A stretch of 64,000 bases of DNA, taken from the NCBI GenBank assembly GCA_024134725.1, contig CP099863.1, positions 4,027,258 to 4,091,257 on the forward strand. Direction: 5' to 3'. Below are positions 7,958-21,970 of the stretch, piece after piece. The number at the start of each line of letters is the position of its first letter. The stretch's first letter is position 1. The DNA comes from Bacillus sp. 1780r2a1. GTDB lineage: Bacteria; Bacillota; Bacilli; Bacillales; Bacillaceae_H. The notes below the pieces were generated by a model. The model was not told the DNA's origin and ran no database searches. It saw nothing but the letters and a program-made list of their open reading frames with translations. A program made the position numbers and the translations under genes.

Positions 7958-8959
7958 TTAAATAATACTTCGGCGAGAAAGTCGATCGATATTGTCTAGC
8001 ATAATACCTGTACCAACTGCAACACAATCCATTGGACTCTCAGCAATCAGTACGGGAACTTTTAGTTCTTCTGCTAGCAACTGATCAATACCGTGTAGTA
8101 AAGCTCCTCCGCCTGTTAAGATAACACCTCTATCTATAATATCGGCAGAAAGCTCTGGAGGTGTACGTTCTAAGACACTTTTTGATGCTTGTACAATGAC
8201 GCTAACAGATTCTCTAAGCGCTTCCTCTACCTCATGAGATTTTACTGTGACTGTACGAGGAAGGCCTGACACCATATCTCGACCTCTAATATCTAATTCT
8301 TCTTCTCTTGAGTTAGGGAAAACTGTACCAATTTTCACCTTAATTTCTTCAGCTGTTCTCTCACCAATTAACAGCTTATATTTGCTTTTTATATACTGTA
8401 AGATTTCAGCATCAAAACGATCTCCAGCCATTTTAATAGATGAAGCTGTTACAATATCGCCCATTGATAACACAGCCACATCTGTTGTTCCCCCACCAAT
8501 ATCCACTACCATATTACCGCTTGGTTGAAAGATATCCATTCCCGCACCAATAGCTGCTACTTTTGGCTCTTCTTCTAAATAAATGGTTTTGCCGCCACTT
8601 TTTTCGGCTGCTTCACGTATTGCCTTTTGTTCTACGGATGTAATATTCGTAGGACAGCAAATTAAAATGCGAGGTTTCGATAAAAAACCTTTTACATTTA
8701 ACTTATTAATGAAATATTTCAACATAGATTCTGTAATATCAAAGTCCGCGATTACACCATCTTTAAGAGGACGAATTGCTACAATATTACTAGGTGTACG
8801 TCCAACCATCTGACGTGCTTCTTCCCCAACTGCTAACACTTTATTTGTATTTTTATCGATTGCTACAACCGATGGTTCATTTAATACAATTCCTTTGCCT
8901 TTTACATGAATTAAGACGTTAGCCGTACCAAGGTCGATACCGATGTCTTTTGCTAACAT
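7958..8959 (-). CDS. mbl: MreB-like actin homologue Mbl
   Basis: Rod-shape-determining bacterial actin of 333 aa that moves with the elongation machinery beneath the membrane. The actin-fold phosphate motifs are clear: DIGIDLGTANVLIH at the N-terminus and VVDIGGGTTDVAVLS near residue 160, plus the adenosine motif LTGGGALLHG near 285. The start follows AAGGAGGATTTAAGGT. Its position between spoIIID and flhO identifies Mbl rather than MreB or MreBH. Confidence 0.93.
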   Translation of the reverse strand: MLAKDIGIDLGTANVLIHVKGKGIVLNEPSVVAIDKNTNKVLAVGEEARQMVGRTPSNIVAIRPLKDGVIADFDITESMLKYFINKLNVKGFLSKPRILICCPTNITSVEQKAIREAAEKSGGKTIYLEEEPKVAAIGAGMDIFQPSGNMVVDIGGGTTDVAVLSMGDIVTASSIKMAGDRFDAEILQYIKSKYKLLIGERTAEEIKVKIGTVFPNSREEELDIRGRDMVSGLPRTVTVKSHEVEEALRESVSVIVQASKSVLERTPPELSADIIDRGVILTGGGALLHGIDQLLAEELKVPVLIAESPMDCVAVGTGIMLDNIDRLSRRSII

Positions 8960-9096
8960 ACCTTAAATCCTCCTTCAGTTTACATATCATTGCATGCATA
9001 CCATTCTTTTTTCCTAATTTACTATTTTATCACAAATTGTATATGTATGTATTTATTAATAAAAATTTTTATTTTTTTACTTTTTTAACCAATATA

Positions 9097-9140
9097 AATT
9101 CCCCTTTCCTACCCTATTGCTTACGATAGTAAAGGGGAAT
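9097..9140 (-). terminator. Hairpin downstream of spoIIID
   Basis: TTCCCCTTT and AAAGGGGAA arms enclose an inner CTAT/ATAG stem, directly after the spoIIID stop. It is followed by an AT-rich stretch rather than a pure U-run. Confidence 0.6.
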
Positions 9141-9144
9141 CGTA

Positions 9145-9408
9145 CTACTTTACAATTTCTTCTTCTTTTTTGTATTTTAATTTTGTTGCTTCCCCTCCAC
9201 GCAGATGTCGAATTGATTTATGGTAATCAAGTATTTCTTTTACTTCATTTGCTAGTTCAGGGTTTATTTCAGGTAGTCTTTCTGTTAAATCTTTATGGAC
9301 AGTACTTTTAGAAACACCAAACTCTTTCGCAATTACACGAACGGTCTTTTTGGTTTCCACGATATACTTCCCAATCTTGATAGTTCTCTCTTTGATGTAA
9401 TCGTGCAC
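9145..9408 (-). CDS. spoIIID: Stage III sporulation transcription factor SpoIIID
   Basis: Mother-cell regulator that both activates and represses sigma-E genes. The 87-aa product is nearly identical to B. subtilis SpoIIID through residue 80 (MHDYIKERTIKIGKYIVETK), with the HTH at about residues 23-42 (VIAKEFGVSKSTVHKD). It is a few residues shorter at the basic C-terminus. A GTG start follows GGGAGGGCGAGTAGA. A candidate sigma-E promoter and a SpoIIID-like site lie upstream, consistent with known autoregulation. Confidence 0.95.
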   Translation of the reverse strand: MHDYIKERTIKIGKYIVETKKTVRVIAKEFGVSKSTVHKDLTERLPEINPELANEVKEILDYHKSIRHLRGGEATKLKYKKEEEIVK

Positions 9409-9490
9409 TCTACTCGCCCTCCCTAAATTGGATGTGAGATGATGAAAAACATTCTATATTTTTCCACCATTCTCTTTGTAGGTTTGTAAC

Positions 9491-9519
9491 AGTGTATTAG
9501 CTTATACGAAGATATATGC
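9491..9519 (-). promoter_or_regulatory. Candidate sigma-E promoter of spoIIID
   Basis: Minus strand: GCATATA (9513-9519), 14-bp spacer, AATACACT (9491-9498; 7 of 8 to CATACAMT). Confidence 0.55.
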
Positions 9520-9532
9520 TATAAAAGTCAAG

Positions 9533-9542
9533 AGGGACAAGT
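9533..9542 (+). promoter_or_regulatory. SpoIIID-like binding site upstream of spoIIID
   Basis: AGGGACAAGT matches 9 of 10 positions of WWRRACARNY. It lies upstream of the -35, an activator-compatible position. Confidence 0.4.
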
Positions 9543-9592
9543 GATTTATTTTATTTTTTTAAAAATTTCATCTATTTTATCAAAAAATAGAG

Positions 9593-9643
9593 AAAAACCT
9601 CCTTCTCTTAACCCAAAACTGAGTTTAAGAGAAGGTAGGCTTT
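9593..9643 (-). terminator. Terminator of spoIIQ
   Basis: CCTACCTTCTCTTAA pairs with TTAAGAGAAGGAGG and is followed by TTTTTC on the minus strand. Confidence 0.8.
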
Positions 9644-9655
9644 TATTAGTTTATA

Positions 9656-10498
9656 TTATGCATTTGATTTTAATTCATCCGCAGATTGCTCTTTCTTTTC
9701 AGGAGCTTTAGGTGCTTCGTCACCAGTTTTATCTTCCTGCTTTGACTCTTCTTTATCCTTTGATGGCTCATCAGCTGTAGTCGGTTCTGTCACTTCAGCA
9801 GCTTTCACTTCTTTAATAGAAGAGACTGATTTACCAAAGTAATCGCTAGGATTCATAGCAACGCCATCTTTACGAATTTCAAAGTGAACATGGTTATTTG
9901 CTTCTTGGTTATATAAGCTCTTTCCAGCTTTAGCAAGCACTTGACCTTGTTTCACAACATCTCCTACTTCAACAGTCGCTTCATCTAACGATTGGTACTG
10001 CGTAACAAGTCCATCTTTGTGATCCACTTCAATTACAAATCCAAGCAACGGGTCTTTTTCGGCTTTTGTAACAGTTCCACTTGCAGCTGCTGTTACATCA
10101 AATGATTTATCACCTTCTACCGCTAAGTCAATACCTGTGTTTGGGTGATACGTATTATTATAAAATACGAGTGCTGCTTCTTGTTGTTTCTTTGATGCTT
10201 GATCATCGTAAAATGGTTTCTTCACAACAGCATCCTTATCATTTACAAGTGGCATCTTTAAATTCTCAAGCGATGCATTTACTTCCATTGCATCTTCTGT
10301 ATATGCAGTCCCATCTTGTCCATAACGATCTTTAGCATCTTCGCTTAGGTTACTATTTCCATTCGCTTGAAACCAAAGAACGGCTGTAAGGATAATTGCT
10401 GCGCTTGCCAGATAGATTGCTGGGAAAATCCAACGCTTTCTAAAAAGTTTGTGAACCTTTGATTGTTGAGAAGTACGTTTCTTTTCTTCCTCTCTCAT
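9656..10498 (-). CDS. spoIIQ: Forespore engulfment protein SpoIIQ
   Basis: Forespore membrane protein of 280 aa whose LytM domain binds SpoIIIAH across the intermembrane space during engulfment. There is a short cytoplasmic N-terminus, one membrane segment (about 24-43), a LytM/M23 domain (about 115-225) and a Lys/Glu/Pro-rich tail. Here the M23 ligand set looks complete (His118, Asp124, His203 and His205), whereas B. subtilis SpoIIQ has Ser at the first position. The genomic place between spoIIID and spoIID is conserved. The start follows GAGGTGATGAT. Confidence 0.93.
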   Translation of the reverse strand: MREEEKKRTSQQSKVHKLFRKRWIFPAIYLASAAIILTAVLWFQANGNSNLSEDAKDRYGQDGTAYTEDAMEVNASLENLKMPLVNDKDAVVKKPFYDDQASKKQQEAALVFYNNTYHPNTGIDLAVEGDKSFDVTAAASGTVTKAEKDPLLGFVIEVDHKDGLVTQYQSLDEATVEVGDVVKQGQVLAKAGKSLYNQEANNHVHFEIRKDGVAMNPSDYFGKSVSSIKEVKAAEVTEPTTADEPSKDKEESKQEDKTGDEAPKAPEKKEQSADELKSNA

Positions 10499-10518
10499 GT
10501 ATCATCACCTCAGCAACC

Positions 10519-10547
10519 AGTTTGAACACAATTTTAAGAATATATAC
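10519..10547 (-). promoter_or_regulatory. Candidate sigma-F promoter of spoIIQ
   Basis: Minus strand: GTATA (10543-10547), 15-bp spacer, GTTCAAACT (10519-10527; 7 of 9 to GGNRANAHT). Confidence 0.45.
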
Positions 10548-10621
10548 ACAACCTAAAAGTTTTTTTCGATTATTTTTCGACAAACGTTTTAAAAATATAC
10601 ATAAAGCTATTTATTTCCCCA

Positions 10622-10663
10622 AAAAAAGCTTACTCTAGATCTATGTCTAGAGTAAGCTTTTTT
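10622..10663 (-). terminator. Terminator of spoIID
   Basis: AAGCTTACTCTAGA pairs with TCTAGAGTAAGCTT, followed by TTTTT on the minus strand, immediately after the spoIID stop. Confidence 0.88.
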
Positions 10664-10665
10664 AT

Positions 10666-11697
10666 TTACTTTTTAGCCGTTAGCTGTGTAACATACTGGT
10701 CTGAGCCGGCGATTGCTACACCTGTATAATAATGAGTCACTATGTCTTTATAAGATTTACCCTCCATAGCCATACCGTTAGCACCGTATTGACTCATACC
10801 AATTCCATGCCCATATCCCTTAGTTTCAATGACAATATGGTCATTCTCACGCTTCCATGTAAAATCAGCTGATGAAAGATTTAGCTTATTACGTACCACA
10901 GTTCCAGCTATCTTTTTATTGCCAACCTGCACATAATCTACTCGTTTTCCAGGCGTTTTTGAAATAATATTACCTACATCACCAGATTGTGAGATGTTGA
11001 CGTCTAGCTTCTGTTCAAACTCTGAAATAGATACCATCTTTTGATTTTTAAACTTAGGTGATTTCGTGTCCCAATGACTCTCGACACTCTTTAAATAAGG
11101 GATAGAATTTGACCACACCGACTCTGAATTTTCCGTATAACCATTGCTAGTTGAAAAAAATGTGGCATCAATGGGCTTATTTTTATACGTCAAGATTTGT
11201 CCCTCTGTTTTTTTAACCGCATCTTTTACTTTTTTGATTTTCCACTCATACTCTTTTCCCCATTGCTCTTTTAATTCTTTTTCACTTAAATATACTTGAT
11301 CGTTTACAGTATCTGTAATGTCTGCTCCGGCTGGTAAGCCTGCATTTGCTCTATTCATAAGCTTTTGAACAGTATAAGTGCGCGCTGCAAGGCTTTGGGC
11401 TTTCAATGCTTCCAATTCAAACTCTGCAGGCATTTCAGCAGCTACGACTCCTACTAGATATTCTTCAAGAGGCAACGTCTCTACCTGCTCTGATTGAGAG
11501 CGATATACACCTACATCAATATCTAGCTGTGAACTAGGCGCTTCCTCTACCTCAGACTGTTCCGCTTTTTTATTCTCTTTATTCATTAATGAATCGCTTT
11601 CGTTTTCAATAAAAGGTATCACCAATAAAGTTGGAATTAAAAGAATGACGAGAAAGAAGATCGCTGCTAGAATAATCATTGGCTTTATTTGCTTCAT
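10666..11697 (-). CDS. spoIID: Stage II sporulation protein D, lytic transglycosylase
   Basis: Membrane-anchored peptidoglycan hydrolase of the SpoIID-SpoIIM-SpoIIP engulfment machine, which acts on denuded glycan. One membrane segment (about 5-28) precedes the SpoIID/LytB domain. The segment with AEMPAEFELEALKAQSLAAR holds the catalytic Glu region, and the C-terminal GYGHGIGMSQYGANGMA motif is intact. I chose the ATG at 11697, 10 nt from GGAGG; a GTG at 11703 is also possible. Expected to be sigma-E dependent and later repressed by SpoIIID. Confidence 0.93.
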   Translation of the reverse strand: MKQIKPMIILAAIFFLVILLIPTLLVIPFIENESDSLMNKENKKAEQSEVEEAPSSQLDIDVGVYRSQSEQVETLPLEEYLVGVVAAEMPAEFELEALKAQSLAARTYTVQKLMNRANAGLPAGADITDTVNDQVYLSEKELKEQWGKEYEWKIKKVKDAVKKTEGQILTYKNKPIDATFFSTSNGYTENSESVWSNSIPYLKSVESHWDTKSPKFKNQKMVSISEFEQKLDVNISQSGDVGNIISKTPGKRVDYVQVGNKKIAGTVVRNKLNLSSADFTWKRENDHIVIETKGYGHGIGMSQYGANGMAMEGKSYKDIVTHYYTGVAIAGSDQYVTQLTAKK

Positions 11698-11756
11698 GTA
11701 CACAGAGCCTCCATATCTATGAATTTATCAAGGAACTCAATAATCCTTATAATTCA

Positions 11757-11785
11757 TATTTATGGATAGGGACAAGCTTTTATGA
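11757..11785 (-). promoter_or_regulatory. Candidate sigma-E promoter of spoIID with internal SpoIIID-like site
   Basis: Minus strand: TCATAAA (11779-11785), 14-bp spacer, CATAAATA (11757-11764). The spacer contains AGGGACAAGC (11768-11777), 9 of 10 to WWRRACARNY. Confidence 0.45.
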
Positions 11786-11805
11786 CACTCCAAAACCTTT
11801 TCTAA

Positions 11806-11815
11806 ATTTGTCCAT
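11806..11815 (-). promoter_or_regulatory. SpoIIID consensus site upstream of spoIID
   Basis: ATGGACAAAT on the minus strand matches WWRRACARNY at all ten positions, 20 bp upstream of the candidate -35. Confidence 0.4.
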
Positions 11816-11850
11816 AAAAAAAAGTATCTCGACAAAGCGAGATACTTTTT
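11815..11850 (-). terminator. Terminator of murAA
   Basis: AAGTATCTCG pairs with CGAGATACTT around a short loop, followed by T6 on the minus strand. Confidence 0.88.
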
Positions 11851-11852
11851 TA

Positions 11853-13160
11853 TTACATATTTACATCAGATACTTGTTGTGATGTTTCCACTTGATGTGT
11901 TTTATCATTTACACGTTCAATATCAGCACCTAATCCCGCTAGCTTTTGGTGGAAGTTCACATAGCCACGATCTAAATGCTTTAATTCAGTAACGCGCGTA
12001 TAGCCATCAGCCACTAAGCCAGCAAGCGTTAATGCTGCTGCAGCACGTAAATCTGTTGCTGCTACTTCTGCGCCTTGTAGTTTTGAAGGACCATTAATAA
12101 TCACAGAACGACCTTCAATTTTAATATCTGCATTCATACGACGAAACTCTTCGACATGCATAAAGCGATTTTCGAAAACTGTTTCTGTAATCATACTTGT
12201 GCCTTCAGCTGCTAACAATAATGCCATCATTTGAGATTGCATATCTGTTGGGAAGCCAGGGTGTGGCATCGTTTTAATATCAACAGGCTTTAATTTCTCC
12301 GGTCCAATAACACGTAAACCGTCGCCTTCTTCAATAATCTTCACGCCCATCTCTTCCATTTTTGCTACCAACGAGCTCAAATGTTCAGATACAGCTCCAC
12401 GTACAAGCACATCTCCACCTGTAATCGCTGCTGCTACCATGAACGTACCTGCTTCAACGCGATCAGGAATAATTGAATGTTCGGCACCATATAATTTGTT
12501 AACACCCTCAATTCGGATTGTACCAGTTCCAGCTCCACGTACTTTCGCACCCATCGCATTTAAGAAGTTTGCTAAATCCACAATTTCAGGCTCTTTTGCT
12601 ACGTTTTCAATAATTGTTGTACCTTCAGCAAGCGTTGCCGCCATCATGATATTTTCAGTGGCACCTACACTTGGGAAATCTAAATAAATCTTTGCACCTT
12701 GTAATCTTCCTTCAACTTCAGCATAGATAAAGCCGTTTCCAACCGTAACTTTGGCTCCCATTGCTTCAAAGCCTTTAAGGTGCTGATCAATTGGACGAGA
12801 ACCAATTGCACATCCACCTGGTAACGCAACACGCGCTTTACCAGTACGGGCTAATAAAGAACCCATTACTAATACAGATGCTCGCATTTTTCTTACATAC
12901 TCAAAAGGTGCATCTGTTTCTAATTCTCTTGATGCATCTACAACTACACGATTTGTTTCAAAATCCACTTCTGCATTCAGATGTCTTAAAACTTCGCCAA
13001 TCGTAAATACATCGGAGAGAGCTGGTACATCATTTAAAATGCTTTTTCCATCACTAGCTAATAATGTTGCAGTGATAATAGGTAAAACGGCATTCTTTGC
13101 ACCTTCTACTTTTACTGTACCGTTTAATCTATTTCCACCGCGGACGATGATTTTTTCCAA
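11853..13160 (-). CDS. murAA: UDP-N-acetylglucosamine 1-carboxyvinyltransferase MurAA
   Basis: First committed step of peptidoglycan synthesis: transfer of enolpyruvyl from PEP to UDP-GlcNAc in the cytoplasm. The EPSP-synthase fold is complete, with catalytic Cys117 in [11 protein letters not shown], the fosfomycin target. I chose the TTG at 13160, which sits 6 nt after GGAGGGG and gives the family start ([20 protein letters not shown]), 435 aa. A second MurA (murZ) is in this window. It forms an operon with ywzB and ywmB. Confidence 0.95.
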   Translation of the reverse strand: MEKIIVRGGNRLNGTVKVEGAKNAVLPIITATLLASDGKSILNDVPALSDVFTIGEVLRHLNAEVDFETNRVVVDASRELETDAPFEYVRKMRASVLVMGSLLARTGKARVALPGGCAIGSRPIDQHLKGFEAMGAKVTVGNGFIYAEVEGRLQGAKIYLDFPSVGATENIMMAATLAEGTTIIENVAKEPEIVDLANFLNAMGAKVRGAGTGTIRIEGVNKLYGAEHSIIPDRVEAGTFMVAAAITGGDVLVRGAVSEHLSSLVAKMEEMGVKIIEEGDGLRVIGPEKLKPVDIKTMPHPGFPTDMQSQMMALLLAAEGTSMITETVFENRFMHVEEFRRMNADIKIEGRSVIINGPSKLQGAEVAATDLRAAAALTLAGLVADGYTRVTELKHLDRGYVNFHQKLAGLGADIERVNDKTHQVETSQQVSDVNM

Positions 13161-13191
13161 GGTATTCCCCTCCGCGTCCATTTTCTATATA

Positions 13192-13935
13192 TTAATATTC
13201 AGACGTAATAATAGGTGTGCCAACAACTAGGGTTGTTTGACCGCCCATTCCTGTCTTGCGTAATGCAATTTGTAAGTTCATTTCCTGCTGTTGACTTGAA
13301 AGAGCTTCTTCCCACAGTCCAGTATATGCTGATACTGATACAAATGACTCTTCCATTAGCGATTCAATCTGCTGGGCATTGAATGCTGTTAATAATTGCT
13401 TGACTTGTAAAGACAAAACACTTTCCATCTTATCATTTATTTCACCTTTTATACAAGAGAAAATTAATGGATTTGTTAGGAAAAGTTGCTCATAATTGTC
13501 TTTAAAAATCTCTTCGGCATCGTTGACATTCCGAGTCGTGAATCCTTGTCCTATTAACTCATATGAGATATATCCACCCTTACTTTTTTCATCTCCCGTA
13601 TAGGTTAACATAATCAACTCTTTCACAGATTCCGTTTGTCTTGTACCCTTAGCTTTCCATACATCGTTTTCCCTTTTAATGTCCCATTTAAAACCTCTAA
13701 ATTTACTTTGAAGCTGTTTTGATTTCATTTGGAAGTTTACTAGACTAGTAACGTCCATAGCTTCTTCACGTGCATACAATGACCATTCTTTCATCTCTAC
13801 AGCTTCTTTATTTAAGACGTTAACCATTTTTTCAAGCGTTGAATTCGAAGCTTGTGCATTGGTCACGTAACTTCCATAATATACGATTATACCTGCAATG
13901 AAAATAGCCAAAAAGACACTAATTTTTTTCCCCAT
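13192..13935 (-). CDS. ywmB: YwmB family secreted protein
   Basis: Protein of 247 aa from the ATG at 13935, preceded by GGGAG. It has an N-terminal signal or anchor (MGKKISVFLAIFIAGIIVYYG) and then a soluble domain of the YwmB (DUF1779, TATA-box-binding-like fold) family. Function is unknown. Position upstream of murAA and downstream of ywzB is the B. subtilis arrangement. An envelope role is plausible from the signal sequence only. Confidence 0.8.
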   Translation of the reverse strand: MGKKISVFLAIFIAGIIVYYGSYVTNAQASNSTLEKMVNVLNKEAVEMKEWSLYAREEAMDVTSLVNFQMKSKQLQSKFRGFKWDIKRENDVWKAKGTRQTESVKELIMLTYTGDEKSKGGYISYELIGQGFTTRNVNDAEEIFKDNYEQLFLTNPLIFSCIKGEINDKMESVLSLQVKQLLTAFNAQQIESLMEESFVSVSAYTGLWEEALSSQQQEMNLQIALRKTGMGGQTTLVVGTPIITSEY

Positions 13936-14040
13936 TTCCTCACTCCCTCTTCTTACTATCAGCCTGTCCAAATTAACCAGATGAATACACCTGTTTCGTC
14001 GTCATTTTTAGACAGCCTTTTAAGAGGGTAGCACTACTTT

Positions 14041-14280
14041 CTATTGAAATAAGGAAGGAATTCGCTGCGACCAGAATAAGTAATCCAAAAAGAAATTACT
14101 AACAGTAGAAGCGATTGTAATAGTTAGCAAGATTAACATGATTCTTGCTTGTACTATCCGGTTTGGCTTCATTAATTTCTCAATCTGAAAACCTTGAAGC
14201 GCATACCATGTAATGACAATAAAAATAAGGTGAGAAACCATCGCTAATAGCGCCTGTGGACCAATACCACCAATTAGCAT
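14041..14280 (-). CDS. ywzB: YwzB (DUF1146) small membrane protein
   Basis: Small membrane protein of 79 aa with two hydrophobic segments (about 8-30 and 46-70) and a basic loop. Conserved in Bacillus next to the ATP synthase operon; function unknown. I chose the ATG at 14280, 7 nt from GGAGG; the GTG two codons upstream is too close to that site. It leads the ywzB-ywmB-murAA unit from a sigma-A-type promoter. Confidence 0.8.
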   Translation of the reverse strand: MLIGGIGPQALLAMVSHLIFIVITWYALQGFQIEKLMKPNRIVQARIMLILLTITIASTVSNFFLDYLFWSQRIPSLFQ

Positions 14281-14331
14281 GATCACACCTCCTTAACATA
14301 ATGATAAAAAACAAAGAAAAGCCACTATCTC

Positions 14332-14360
14332 ATTTAATCACAGTCCAGCGCAATGTGCAA
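14332..14360 (-). promoter_or_regulatory. Sigma-A promoter for ywzB-ywmB-murAA
   Basis: Minus strand: TTGCAC (14355-14360), 17-bp spacer, TTAAAT (14332-14337) with TG upstream of the -10. Confidence 0.5.
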
Positions 14361-14415
14361 AGATTTACCTCTATATAACTTAATTTACATATTTTAACTT
14401 AATATAATCTTTTTA

Positions 14416-14457
14416 TTTACATGTAAAAAGCCTCCTTAAAAGCTTAAGGAGGCTTTA
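14416..14457 (-). terminator. Terminator of the atp operon
   Basis: AAAGCCTCCTTAA pairs with TTAAGGAGGCTTT, followed by TTTAC on the minus strand, right after atpC. Confidence 0.85.
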
Positions 14458-14461
14458 GTTA

Positions 14462-14869
<408 letters not shown>

Positions 14870-14894
14870 TCAAAAAACCTCCTATGTCCCTATA

Positions 14895-16346
<1,452 letters not shown>

Positions 16347-16352
16347 TTATTT

Positions 16353-17228
<876 letters not shown>

Positions 17229-17320
17229 TTAGAAGATCACGTGGTATGAAAGGTGAACGTAAGTTCACCTTTACCTTAATAAAAGCTTGTCTTAACATAC
17301 CATTTTGACAAAGTTAACGA

Positions 17321-19923
<2,603 letters not shown>

Positions 19924-20018
19924 TTAACATCTATGATTTTGCTCATTAAAGACATAAAGCAATGGCGAAGGTTCTTTTCGAATGATCTTCGCCACTTTTA
20001 AACGTTTTAAGTTACTAA

Positions 20019-20276
<258 letters not shown>

Positions 20277-20322
20277 TTAAACTCGCTCAAAACGGGTAAA
20301 GCTTGAGCGAAGGTTTTATAAA

Positions 20323-21036
<714 letters not shown>

Positions 21037-21042
21037 CTATAT

Positions 21043-21426
21043 TCACCTCTCTTCCCATCTCCTGCGTATATTTTGAACAACTAAATCTATGATAATGACA
21101 AGATAGGATGTCATTAATCCCATAACTACACCAATAATATGAAAAGTATTTGGATAAGAGATTGTAATTACAACTGCTAGCGCAGCGGTTGCAAACCTTG
21201 CAAATGTTCCTACTGAACGAGGTCGTTTTCCTTCATCCAGCGCTTGTCCAAACTGTTTAGCCCTTCTTACTAAAACCCAAAGGTTATACAAACTGAGTGC
21301 TGTACCTAAAATCAGGCCTAAAAACACGGTTTGATAAGGAGTAAATCCCCATCCGAGAACGTATATTGCTAATAAATAAAATATGTAGGATCGAAGTCTT
21401 GGAAATAAATGTTGCAATTCTTGCAT
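21043..21426 (-). CDS. atpI: ATP synthase protein I (AtpI)
   Basis: Four-helix membrane protein of 127 aa. AtpI assists c-ring assembly and has been linked to Mg2+ supply in some bacilli. Hydrophobic segments lie at about 13-30, 33-52, 72-90 and 95-117, with basic residues at the C-terminus (NIRRRWEER). Located immediately upstream of atpB, as usual. Confidence 0.85.
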   Translation of the reverse strand: MQELQHLFPRLRSYIFYLLAIYVLGWGFTPYQTVFLGLILGTALSLYNLWVLVRRAKQFGQALDEGKRPRSVGTFARFATAALAVVITISYPNTFHIIGVVMGLMTSYLVIIIDLVVQNIRRRWEER

Positions 21427-21432
21427 GGATTA

Positions 21433-21654
21433 TTAATCTCCTGAAAAAAATTGTCGGACTGTGCGCAGCATGGCATAGACGCCAACTGCAAGCCCTAAAA
21501 GAAGGCCTAAAACTAAAAAAAGTGGCTCAGTCCCAACTTTTCCATCAATCCATTTGCCACCAAATAGACCGATTAATACGGAACCTGCTAACTGAGAAAG
21601 AATGGTGGACATTAATGCAATCGCTTGTAATGACTGCCGTTTTTGCTTAGTCAT
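21433..21654 (-). CDS. atpZ: AtpZ/AtpI-family small membrane protein
   Basis: Protein of 73 aa with two membrane helices (about 10-32 and 42-64) joined by GGKWIDGKVGTEP, matching the AtpZ/AtpI small family. It is the first gene of the operon, 6 bp before atpI. As far as I recall, AtpZ has been described mainly in alkaliphilic bacilli, where with AtpI it was proposed to move Mg2+ or Ca2+, and B. subtilis lacks it. RBS AAGGGG precedes the ATG. Confidence 0.75.
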   Translation of the reverse strand: MTKQKRQSLQAIALMSTILSQLAGSVLIGLFGGKWIDGKVGTEPLFLVLGLLLGLAVGVYAMLRTVRQFFSGD

Positions 21655-21822
21655 TTAGAAAACCCCTTTTTGGTAAATTCTTTTTTTTCAAAAAAATCTA
21701 CATACTCTAAAGCTATGCAAACTTATGTATAAATTACCAAAAAAGTTAAAAACAGTTAGTCGAAAACACAAGCGAACCTTGATTTTCAAGTGTTGAAAAC
21801 CTTATCATTTATATCCATTGTT

Positions 21823-21851
21823 AGCATACAATAGCACATATTTAATGTCAA
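21823..21851 (-). promoter_or_regulatory. Promoter of the atp operon
   Basis: Minus strand: perfect TTGACA (21846-21851), 17-bp spacer, TATGCT (21823-21828). The predicted leader to atpZ is about 160 nt and AT-rich. Confidence 0.65.
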
Positions 21852-21936
21852 TGTGTTTAAGCTAAAAACTTCACAATCTAAAAAGGGATGTTCACATTTT
21901 TGCCACACATATTTCATAATTAAATAAGAACAATGT

Positions 21937-21970
21937 AAAAGGGCATCAAACCTTGGTTTGATGCCCTTTT
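21937..21970 (-). terminator. Terminator of the Vpr-like protease gene
   Basis: AAAAGGGCATCAAACC pairs perfectly with GGTTTGATGCCCTTTT. The stem touches the stop codon of the gene. Confidence 0.8.
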
